14,147 bases of DNA from an uncultured Bulleidia sp. (GTDB lineage Bacteria; Bacillota_I; Bacilli_A; Erysipelotrichales; Erysipelotrichaceae), in contig CAKVLT010000045.1 of assembly GCA_934757945.1 (NCBI GenBank), positions 1 through 14,147 of the forward strand, read 5' to 3'. Every line of letters begins with the position of its first letter. The first letter of the stretch is position 1. The position numbers were made by a program, and so were the translations under genes. Below, piece after piece: positions 1 to 6,606 of this stretch. Under the pieces are notes generated by a model. The model was not told where the DNA came from. It saw only the letters and a list, made by a program, of their open reading frames with translations, and did no database searches.

Positions 1-813
1 CTTCATCTTCCCCTTACCTGCTTTATAGTCCAGTACTACTTCATCTACTGCGCCGGTGTCAATACAGGCCTGTAACACTTCAGGATAACAGCCATTGGTT
101 TCCAGTCTCACACGATACCCAAGCCTGTGCACCTGTTCCATAAATGGCAGTAATCCTTCCTGAAGACACGGTTCCCCACCTGTAATCACCACCCCGTCCA
201 GCTGTGTTTTTCTCTGTTGCAGATAGTGAAGCACTTCTTCTTGTGAAATACAGCCTGCATTTTCCGGCACAAACACAAGATCTGACACATAACAGTATGG
301 GCATTTCAGATTACATCCGGACATATACACCACAGCACTTGTACGTCCTGGAAATTCACGAACACTGAATTTAGTGAATTTCCCAATACGTAACGGCGGT
401 GTCACTTCTATTGCATCAGATAATGTCTTACTTCTCTGACAGATTTTATCCAGTTCTTCTTCAAACTGTGCACTGTCTATCCCTTCAAACATCTGTGTTC
501 TGTACACATTTCTGAAGGCATATAAAGTATTCATAATGGATACTGCCTTTTCGGTTGTATACAGTCTTCTGACACGTTTATCCTTACTGTCCTGCTGTAC
601 AACCACATATCCCTGTTCCTGCAGTTTCTGAATAGCTTTGGTGGTAGTACCCTTATCCACTTCTGAAATCTTAGTCACTTCCTGCATGGTACAGCCTTCA
701 TTTTCATAAATAAAAAACAGAAACAATAACTGTCCCCATCCTATTCCGTATTCCATCATGACACGATCAAAAAACTTCTGTGTGTTTCTATAAAGTACAG
801 ATAGATTGATCAT
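1..813 (-). CDS. MarR-type winged-helix domain fused to NrdG-like radical SAM domain (3' end off the window)
   Basis: Translation from the ATG at 813 stays open for 271 codons to the window edge, so the gene is partial. Residues about 1-135 look like a MarR regulator: an N-terminal helix, a winged helix (QEVTKISEVDKGTTTKAIQKL) and the wing signature DSKDKRVRRLYTTEKA at about 75-90. After a short linker, residues from about 145 match the anaerobic ribonucleotide reductase activase type (NrdG2-like): GKFTKFSVREFPGR, the 4Fe-4S motif CNLKCPYC (C167, C171, C174), the SAM-binding TGGEP (211-215), ETNG (238-241) and LDYKAG. Radical SAM enzymes of this kind reductively cleave SAM to make a radical, in NrdG to install the glycyl radical on NrdD. 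The frame was checked line by line and has no stop or shift between the domains. The start is supported by AAAGGG (825-820) six bases upstream. The role of the fusion is inferred; the substrate is unknown because the C-terminus and the downstream genes are not visible. Confidence 0.88.
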   Translation of the reverse strand, partial: MINLSVLYRNTQKFFDRVMMEYGIGWGQLLFLFFIYENEGCTMQEVTKISEVDKGTTTKAIQKLQEQGYVVVQQDSKDKRVRRLYTTEKAVSIMNTLYAFRNVYRTQMFEGIDSAQFEEELDKICQRSKTLSDAIEVTPPLRIGKFTKFSVREFPGRTSAVVYMSGCNLKCPYCYVSDLVFVPENAGCISQEEVLHYLQQRKTQLDGVVITGGEPCLQEGLLPFMEQVHRLGYRVRLETNGCYPEVLQACIDTGAVDEVVLDYKAGKGKMK

Positions 814-824
814 GAAATTCCCTT

Positions 825-844
825 TAGTTTGCATGATTAAACTA
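825..844. promoter_or_regulatory. Inverted repeat, candidate MarR operator
   Basis: TAGTTT (825-830) and AAACTA (839-844) form a perfect 6-base inverted repeat with an 8-base spacer. It overlaps the -10 box and the predicted transcription start of the MarR-radical SAM gene. MarR proteins usually bind such palindromes in their own promoters, so autorepression is a reasonable inference. It also lies upstream of the divergent nuclease gene at 878. The arms are AT-rich and short, so chance occurrence is possible. Confidence 0.4.
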
Positions 845-869
845 TACTCAACATTTCTCTTTTTGTAAA
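841..869 (-). promoter_or_regulatory. Promoter of the MarR-radical SAM gene
   Basis: On the minus strand a -35 TTTACA (869-864) and a -10 TATAGT (846-841) are separated by exactly 17 bases. Both boxes are one mismatch from the sigma-70/SigA consensus. Transcription would start near 834, leaving a short leader that contains the AAAGGG ribosome site. Confidence 0.6.
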
Positions 870-877
870 ATAGAGGT

Positions 878-1408
878 ATGCGGCATACATTCTCTTTTAC
901 ATGTTTACGTCTGTTTTCCTTTACAGGTGGCATCCTGATACCTGCATGGTGTTTCATGCGATATCTTGCGTTTTCTTCCGATATACAGCCATTTATATGT
1001 ATCGGACTGCTTGTCATTATCTGCAGTGTATCCATATTACTGTATGCAACAAGATTCAGACATTACTCCTTAAAATACATTGATTCTCTTTCCGGGGAAC
1101 AGTTTGAACAGTATGTCAGACACTATTTCCATCATCATGGTTACAGACACATTCACACCACGCAGACTACACGTGACTACGGGGCTGACATCTTAATGAA
1201 AAAAGGCTTCCACAAGATTGTTGTGCAAGCCAAAAGATATGATCGTAATATCGGTGTACATGCCATACAGGAAGTTTTAGCAGCCAAGGCCTACTACAAC
1301 TGTTCCAAAGCCATAGTTATCACCAATCAGTATTTCACAAACAGTGCAAAACAACTGGCAGAAGTCAACCATGTGCAGCTTATAGATCGAGATGCTCTAT
1401 ACTTTTAA
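878..1408 (+). CDS. Membrane-anchored Mrr-type restriction endonuclease-like protein
   Basis: This 176-residue protein begins with two hydrophobic segments (about 12-31 and 38-57), followed by a soluble domain from about residue 70. The soluble part reads like the Mrr catalytic family (PD-(D/E)XK fold): the opening helix LSGEQFEQYVRHYF with E74, a core aspartate in YGAD (D104), then IVVQAKRY (Q117, K119), which is the D-x(n)-QxK form of the active site. A later strand reads AIVITNQYF. Proteins of this layout are common in Firmicutes and are usually annotated as restriction endonucleases; their targets are mostly unknown. No methyltransferase or specificity gene is adjacent. The ATG at 878 has AGAGG only one base away, which is too close, and an in-frame ATG at 956 would remove the first membrane segment, so the start is uncertain. 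It is divergent from the MarR-radical SAM gene and its 3' end overlaps the Nudix gene tail to tail by 29 bases. Confidence 0.75.
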   Translation: MRHTFSFTCLRLFSFTGGILIPAWCFMRYLAFSSDIQPFICIGLLVIICSVSILLYATRFRHYSLKYIDSLSGEQFEQYVRHYFHHHGYRHIHTTQTTRDYGADILMKKGFHKIVVQAKRYDRNIGVHAIQEVLAAKAYYNCSKAIVITNQYFTNSAKQLAEVNHVQLIDRDALYF

Positions 1409-1766
1409 AGATTACCTGATCAATTGGTAACAGTTCTTCCATACAGACGTCCTGTACAGAAAGCCATCTGGCATCTTCATGTTCCAGAAGTGCATACTCA
1501 CTTTGTAAAGAACATAGATAAGCATGCATGTGCATATAAAAAGAAGGATACGGCATTTCAAATCTGCCAAGATACTTTTCTATATGAATACGTGCATGCA
1601 GTTCTTCTTCTATTTCTCTGTGTAAAGCTTCTTCCAGAGTCTCATCTGATTCCTGCTTGCCACCTGGAAATTCCCAGCCATCCTTACATTCTCCATAGCC
1701 TCTTTGAGCAATAAAAATCTTATGGTCTTTATGAATTACTGCACAGACCACCTCCAGTGTTTTCAT
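1380..1766 (-). CDS. Nudix hydrolase, MutT/CTP-pyrophosphohydrolase-like
   Basis: This 128-residue cytoplasmic protein carries a clear Nudix box, G36-x5-E42-x7-R50-E51-I-E-E54-E55. The usual glycine after EEx is His57, which is normal for the MutT/NudG-like subgroup ending in EEL(D/N/H). The N-terminus (VVCAVIHKDHKIFIAQRGYG) and the WEFPGGK strand also fit that subgroup. Such enzymes hydrolyse nucleoside triphosphates to monophosphates, often oxidised ones such as 8-oxo-dGTP, or pyrimidine triphosphates; which substrate applies here cannot be read from sequence. It is the last gene of the GH2-hslO-dus-nudix run. Its ATG overlaps the dus stop as ATGA, with GGAG five bases upstream, so translation is coupled. 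No terminator hairpin was seen after it; its end overlaps the convergent nuclease gene. Confidence 0.88.
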   Translation of the reverse strand: MKTLEVVCAVIHKDHKIFIAQRGYGECKDGWEFPGGKQESDETLEEALHREIEEELHARIHIEKYLGRFEMPYPSFYMHMHAYLCSLQSEYALLEHEDARWLSVQDVCMEELLPIDQVIFKSIEHLDL

Positions 1767-2737
1767 AAATTCTCCAGCACTTCCTTATATTCGTCTAAGA
1801 CACCCTGTAATTCTTCAAGACTGTTCACATTGCACATCTTTACTTTATATTTTGCAGCAAAAGGAAGTCCCCCTATAAACCATGGGGCAATGGAACGCAT
1901 CTGATGAATACCGATTCTTTCCGTTTCATAGGCACATAAATCTCTGGCATAGCTGTAACACAATGCCAGTTTTTCTTCATAGGAAGGTTCTGTATATTCC
2001 TGACAAGCAAAGTGGGCATGAAGCTGAGAAAGAAAGAACGGTCTGCCTATCAATCCTCTTCCAATCATAATGGCATCCACATGTGTTTCTTCAAACATTC
2101 TTTCCGCATCCTCTATAGTTGTAATATCTCCGTTACCTATCACAGGTACACAGACAGCTTCTTTGACCATACGGATATAGTCCAGATTGGATTTACCTGT
2201 ATACATCTGTGAACGTGTACGACCATGGATGGCAATTGCATCTGCACCTGCCTGTTCCATCTTCTTTGCAAACCTGTCACAGCAGATATGCTGAAAATCA
2301 TATCCTGCCCTGATTTTTACCGTCACAGGTTTATCTGTATTATCTTTTACAGCTTTAACAATATCAGCAGCCAGCTCTGGATACTGTAATAAATAACTTC
2401 CGGCATGAGCTTTTAAGACCTTGGTTACAGGACAGCCCATATTGATATCAATGATGTCACAGTCTGTATGTTCCGTTAAATACCTGCTGGCTTCCCCCAT
2501 GGTTACAGGATCACCACCGAAAAGCTGTAAAGATACAGGATGTTCACCAGGCACAATTCTGCACATTTCAAATGTCTTCTTACTCTGATAATGCAAAGCT
2601 TTATCGGAAATCATCTCCGATACCACAAGTCCTGCACCATATTGATGGGCAATGTTTCTGTAGACCGGATTGGAGATTCCTGCAAGAGGTGCCGCTACCA
2701 GTCTGTTACTGATTTCCACATTCCCTATTTTCCACAT
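1763..2737 (-). CDS. dus: tRNA-dihydrouridine synthase (DusB-like)
   Basis: This 324-residue TIM-barrel flavoenzyme reduces uridines in the tRNA D-loop with NADPH and FMN. Family features seen are RLVAAPLAGISN near the N-terminus (FMN site, about 12-23), SLQLFGGDP (about 69-77), INMGCPVTKV with the catalytic acid Cys102, VKIRAGYD, AIHGRTRSQMYTG and the phosphate-binding run VPVIGNGDI, followed by IMIGRGLIGRPF. Length is normal for bacterial Dus. The ATG lies inside the last codons of hslO (13-base overlap) with GAGGG just upstream, so it is coupled to hslO. Next to it on the other side, its stop overlaps the Nudix start. The pairing of hslO with dus is seen in other Firmicutes. Confidence 0.94.
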   Translation of the reverse strand: MWKIGNVEISNRLVAAPLAGISNPVYRNIAHQYGAGLVVSEMISDKALHYQSKKTFEMCRIVPGEHPVSLQLFGGDPVTMGEASRYLTEHTDCDIIDINMGCPVTKVLKAHAGSYLLQYPELAADIVKAVKDNTDKPVTVKIRAGYDFQHICCDRFAKKMEQAGADAIAIHGRTRSQMYTGKSNLDYIRMVKEAVCVPVIGNGDITTIEDAERMFEETHVDAIMIGRGLIGRPFFLSQLHAHFACQEYTEPSYEEKLALCYSYARDLCAYETERIGIHQMRSIAPWFIGGLPFAAKYKVKMCNVNSLEELQGVLDEYKEVLENL

Positions 2738-3603
2738 TTTCCCTCTTTGATCTGCTGCAGTTCTTCTACAGAATACGTATAGGTTTTATTGCAATACTGG
2801 CACTGGATTTCCACAGGCTTTCCCTCAGCAATCATTTCCTCAAGATCTTTATCTGGCAATGTCATCAAGGCATTACCATAGTTCTGTTTACTGCATCCGC
2901 AATGATACTGTACCTCTTTGTGTCCCAGAATTTCAGCACCTTCAAATAACTGCAATACCACACTGTCAATATCTGTACCTTCAGAAATCAGATGTGTCAT
3001 GGAAGGCATGGAACCAACAATCTTCTCCACAGCTTCAATGGTTTCTTCCTTAGCACCCGGCATCATGGAAATAATCATTCCTCCACTTGCGGATACTGTA
3101 CCATTGGGTTCTACAAGCACACCGACAGATACGGCACTTGGCACCTGTTCACTGACTGTAAAGTAGTACGCAAAGTCTTCTCCGATTTCTCCTGACTGTA
3201 ACTGGGAAATCCCGGTAAACGGTTCTTTTAAGCCCATATTACGTGTCACTGTTAAAGATCCATCTGTACCTACAGCTTTACCTACATCCAGATGTCCATC
3301 TTCTCTTACAAGATATACATTCGGATTGGCAATAAATCCTTTAACATCTCCGTTACCTTTACCAATGGTTAATATCGTACCTGCTTCACCCTTACCATTA
3401 ATGACACAGGTAATCTGTTCATTTTCACTTTTCAGATCTGATGCCATCAAAGCTGTCACACTGAGTGTTCTGCCCAGGGCAGCTGCACTGGTTGGCATGC
3501 AATGATGTACATGGACTGCCTCCTGCACCATAGCTGTTGAACACATGGCATGGATTCTTACTTCTTTGTTAAACGCATCTGCTATGACAATTCCGTCTTT
3601 CAT
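2725..3603 (-). CDS. hslO: Hsp33 redox-regulated molecular chaperone
   Basis: This 292-residue cytosolic holdase is activated when its zinc centre is oxidised. The C-terminal redox switch is complete: HCGC (C235, C237) and CQYC (C268, C271), the CxC plus CxxC zinc ligands. The N-terminal substrate-binding domain is also recognisable (AAALGRTLSVTALMASDLK, GKGEAGTILTIGKGNGDVKG, GEIGEDFAYYFTVSEQVPS). Length matches the family. The start at 3603 is fixed by a perfect AGGAGG (3617-3612) eight bases upstream that lies within the last codons of the GH2 gene. The ATG overlaps the GH2 stop as ATGA, so hslO is translationally coupled to the hydrolase. Regulation in the protein is post-translational, by disulfide formation. 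Confidence 0.96.
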   Translation of the reverse strand: MKDGIVIADAFNKEVRIHAMCSTAMVQEAVHVHHCMPTSAAALGRTLSVTALMASDLKSENEQITCVINGKGEAGTILTIGKGNGDVKGFIANPNVYLVREDGHLDVGKAVGTDGSLTVTRNMGLKEPFTGISQLQSGEIGEDFAYYFTVSEQVPSAVSVGVLVEPNGTVSASGGMIISMMPGAKEETIEAVEKIVGSMPSMTHLISEGTDIDSVVLQLFEGAEILGHKEVQYHCGCSKQNYGNALMTLPDKDLEEMIAEGKPVEIQCQYCNKTYTYSVEELQQIKEGKCGK

Positions 3604-5330
3604 TTATTAAACCTCCTGTAGATTCTTTCATTGATCTGTTTCATCTTTTTAGGATCTATCTTGATAACTTTCCTGTCTGCTGTCAATATCCCATTGCACT
3701 CTGTTTCCACATCAGAAAGCTGTGTGTAGATACATCCGCTGAGACCTTTGGAAATATTCTGTACCACATCGGTATCATACACTTCACTGACGGCACGACT
3801 CAGATCCACTTTATCTGAAAACTTCTTATATCCAAAAACCTTTTTTACCTGACAATGACTTGCTTCGGCATAGGAATAGCCTCCAAATTCTGATAACAGT
3901 AAGATACGGTTATCTGGCTTTGGCACATGGAAATTGTGGAAATACACATGGCGGCTGTTAAAATCTCCACACCCCTGATCATGCCATCCGCTGGCACTGT
4001 CAATCAGTCTTGTGGTATCATATCCCGCAATATGTTTTGTAATACGTGCTGAATCAAACTGTCCCCATCCTTCATTGAACGGGACCCAAGCAAAAATACA
4101 TGTGCAGTTAAATAATGTATCCAGCATTTCATCCAGTTCATGCATATACATATCTCTGCTCAATTTTGCACTTCTTCCAAATCTTGCATACTTTTTATCG
4201 GACAGTGTACGTATATTCAGAAATAGCGGTAATGCCTGATGATAGAGACAAGAGAAAGTACTTCCACCGTTTGGCATATCCTGCATCACCAACATTCCCA
4301 GTGTATCGCAAAGATAGTACCATCTTCTGCATTCCACTTTGACATGTTTTCTCAGCATGTTAAATCCCATGGATTTCATGGTCTGTAATTCATACAGCAT
4401 GGCACCTTCACTGGGATACGTATACACGCCATCCACATTGTATCCCTGATCTAAAACGCCGGATAAAAATAACGGTTTATTATTCAGAAAGAATCTTGTG
4501 TACCCGTTGCCATCTTTTCCGCTTGAAAACTTACGCATTCCAAAATAACTGGTCACAAAGTCATCTTCTGTCTGTATTTCCACATCATATAAGAACGGAT
4601 CTTCAGGTGACCATGGATGAAATCCCATCATAGGTACTACATAGTGACCATCAGTGGTAATTCCCTGGTGAAAAAAGCTGTTATCTTTTGCCTTCACGGT
4701 AATCTTTGCCTGTCCAAACGCACCGGCAAGTTCTATGAAAGCTCTGCTTTCATCAAAGTCAGGAGTAATCTTGATATCCTCCACATAATACGTCGGATAC
4801 TCTTCCAGCCATACCGTACCCCAGATACCTGCAACAGGGGTATACCATATCGTATCTGTCTTCAGTCTCTGTTTACCAAAGGCAAGTACGCCTGTATCGC
4901 TGGCATCCACCACTTTTACCATAAGGGAGTTCTGATATTTCACTTTATCTGTAATGTCAATCTGAAACGGTGTATACCCTCCGGCATGTCTTCCAACTTC
5001 TTCTCCGTTTACATATACAGAACATATCTGATCCACAGCTTCAAAATTCAGAATGGTTCTGCCACCTTCTGGTTTATAGGAAAAGGTTCTTCTGTACCAC
5101 AGCACCTCATCAGGCTGTACAATTTCTTCCGCCAGGGAAAGAGAAGAACCCACAGGGAAAGGAACACAGACAGGTTTCCAGTTATTTTTCTGTGTATTTT
5201 GTCCTTTAGACACAATCTGATATTCCCAGATACCGTTCAGATTTGTCCAGGATTCTCTTTTTAACTGCATTCTTGGATATTCCTGCAATGGTGCAGATGG
5301 ATCCAGAGATTCCGCCCAGATACTTTTCAT
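3600..5330 (-). CDS. Glycoside hydrolase family 2 protein
   Basis: This 576-residue protein lacks a signal peptide, so it should act in the cytoplasm on imported sugars. The domain order is typical of GH2: an N-terminal jelly-roll sugar-binding domain (to about 180, including YVNGEEVGRHAGGYTPFQID), a small Ig-like domain (FHPWSPEDPFLYDVE, about 240-265), then a TIM barrel from about 280 (RFFLNNKPLFLSGVLDQGY, RKHVKVECRRWYYLCD, GMLVMQDMPNGG). The likely acid/base is Glu420 in FNEGWGQFD and the likely nucleophile is Glu481 in LLSEFGGYSY. GH2 covers beta-galactosidases, glucuronidases and mannosidases; this short clade is mostly uncharacterised, so no substrate is assigned. A strong AAGGAGG precedes the start. 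It heads a coupled run with hslO, dus and nudix, an odd setting since no sugar transporter or sugar regulator is beside it. Confidence 0.9.
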   Translation of the reverse strand: MKSIWAESLDPSAPLQEYPRMQLKRESWTNLNGIWEYQIVSKGQNTQKNNWKPVCVPFPVGSSLSLAEEIVQPDEVLWYRRTFSYKPEGGRTILNFEAVDQICSVYVNGEEVGRHAGGYTPFQIDITDKVKYQNSLMVKVVDASDTGVLAFGKQRLKTDTIWYTPVAGIWGTVWLEEYPTYYVEDIKITPDFDESRAFIELAGAFGQAKITVKAKDNSFFHQGITTDGHYVVPMMGFHPWSPEDPFLYDVEIQTEDDFVTSYFGMRKFSSGKDGNGYTRFFLNNKPLFLSGVLDQGYNVDGVYTYPSEGAMLYELQTMKSMGFNMLRKHVKVECRRWYYLCDTLGMLVMQDMPNGGSTFSCLYHQALPLFLNIRTLSDKKYARFGRSAKLSRDMYMHELDEMLDTLFNCTCIFAWVPFNEGWGQFDSARITKHIAGYDTTRLIDSASGWHDQGCGDFNSRHVYFHNFHVPKPDNRILLLSEFGGYSYAEASHCQVKKVFGYKKFSDKVDLSRAVSEVYDTDVVQNISKGLSGCIYTQLSDVETECNGILTADRKVIKIDPKKMKQINERIYRRFNK

Positions 5331-5356
5331 ACTTTCCCTCCTTCTTTCTTTTTCAT

Positions 5357-5383
5357 AAAACTCTAGCAGTTTCCTGCTAGAGT
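5357..5383 (-). terminator. Terminator hairpin after pilC
   Basis: A perfect 10-base stem, ACTCTAGCAG (5383-5374 on minus) with CTGCTAGAGT (5369-5360), closes a GAAA tetraloop in the minus-strand transcript and is followed by TTT then ATG. The short T run makes it a modest terminator. It sits 4 bases after the pilC stop and only about 30 bases before the GH2 start, so it separates the pilus genes from the GH2 run, or acts as a leader hairpin if GH2 is transcribed from within pilC. Confidence 0.7.
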
Positions 5384-5386
5384 AAC

Positions 5387-6601
5387 TTACATATAGTTAT
5401 ACATTGTAAACATCGGTAAATACAATGCGATAACAATAAATCCTGCAAATAATGCCATGATAATCAGTAAGGTCGGCTCCAGTTTACTGATGGCACGATT
5501 GACAGCATAATTATATTCATTGGTGTAGTACTGTCCGATGGTACCAAGTGTCTTACTCAGCTCTCCTGTATCTTCACCAACACTGGTCATTTCATTTAAT
5601 ACAGACGGGAATAATGCTGAGTCTTTCATGACTTCTCCAAGAGAATACCCTGTTTCCACTTTCTCCGCCATCTTTCTTACAGCTGTCTGTAAGACATAAT
5701 TATCCAGCACTTTAGAAGTTACTTTTAAAGACTCAGAGACTGTAAGACCTGCCGTAGTCAGAGCAGCCATACTTGCAGCAAACTGTGTAGCCCCCTGTAA
5801 AGTGTTGATCTTGCCAAAAACAGGTAATTTCAGTGTTGTCTTTGCCCACCATATTTTTCCATTTTCTGTATGTGTATACACCATAAACAAAGCCACACCC
5901 ACAAGGATACCTGCCAGCATGAGAATCCACCACTTCTCAAAGAAATGTGTCATGGACAGTAACATCACTGTCAATGTTGGTAATTCTCCTCCAATATCCT
6001 GAAATACAGAGGTAAATGTCGGCATAACCACTACCATCACCACAAACAATACAACAATGGCAACCACCAGTACAAACAGCGGATAACTCAGTGCCTGTTT
6101 GATTTTCTGATTCAGCTTATACGATTTTTCATAATATTCCTGCAGGGTATTAAAGGAATGTGTAAGATTACCTGACAGTTCTCCTGCACGTAAGGTCTCC
6201 AGAAACATCACAGGAAGCTGTGGACAGTTCTTTTCAAACGCATTTGACATGGTTGCGCCCTGTGCCACATCTTTACTGGATTCCAGCAACATCTTTCTCA
6301 ACTTCTTATCTTTTGTCTGTTCCCCAATCATTTTCAAACAACTGTCTACAGGAACACCTGAAGATAAGATGATGGAAAACTGGGAACACATGACAGCCAG
6401 TGCTTTATAATCTAGCTTTTTACCACCAACTTCTTTATTTAAAAGACCGGCAATGCCGTCTTTTTTTACTTCACTGATACTTGTGACAACAGGATATTCT
6501 TCACGAATTCTGGTCACAGCTGTATACTCGTCAATCGCATCTATGACACCATTGACACTTGCCCCGTCAGAAGACAAAGCTTTATATCTGAAACTTGCCA
6601 T
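5387..6601 (-). CDS. pilC: Type IV pilus inner-membrane platform protein PilC
   Basis: This 404-residue GspF/PilC family protein is the integral membrane platform that couples the PilB and PilT motors to pilin assembly. It has two GspF repeats: the first includes FSIILSSGVPVDSCLKMI (about 75-92) and the RAGELSGNL turn (138-146); the second includes FAASMAALTTAGLTVSESL and the matching VGEDTGELSKTLG turn. Membrane helices are at about 175-195, 225-242 and near the C-terminus (LLIIMALFAGFIVIALYLP). Length is the family norm. The start is supported by GAGGT seven bases upstream, five bases after the pilT stop, so it is co-transcribed with pilB and pilT. A hairpin follows the stop. Confidence 0.94.
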   Translation of the reverse strand: MASFRYKALSSDGASVNGVIDAIDEYTAVTRIREEYPVVTSISEVKKDGIAGLLNKEVGGKKLDYKALAVMCSQFSIILSSGVPVDSCLKMIGEQTKDKKLRKMLLESSKDVAQGATMSNAFEKNCPQLPVMFLETLRAGELSGNLTHSFNTLQEYYEKSYKLNQKIKQALSYPLFVLVVAIVVLFVVMVVVMPTFTSVFQDIGGELPTLTVMLLSMTHFFEKWWILMLAGILVGVALFMVYTHTENGKIWWAKTTLKLPVFGKINTLQGATQFAASMAALTTAGLTVSESLKVTSKVLDNYVLQTAVRKMAEKVETGYSLGEVMKDSALFPSVLNEMTSVGEDTGELSKTLGTIGQYYTNEYNYAVNRAISKLEPTLLIIMALFAGFIVIALYLPMFTMYNYM

Positions 6602-6606
6602 AGCAA

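Noticed and set aside
80..304. A 74-residue minus-strand reading frame
   Set aside because: It lies in another frame of the radical SAM domain coding region and has no recognisable domain; the in-frame radical SAM motifs explain this DNA.
1..813. Two separate genes (MarR regulator and NrdG) joined only by a sequencing frameshift
   Set aside because: The minus-strand translation was checked in successive 60-base blocks; all blocks stay in the same frame without a stop, and both domains read correctly in that one frame.
4617..5264. A 215-residue plus-strand reading frame opposite GH2
   Set aside because: It is antisense to well-conserved GH2 sequence, has no ribosome site of note, and reads like the reverse shadow of a coding strand rich in His, Tyr, Ile and Phe.
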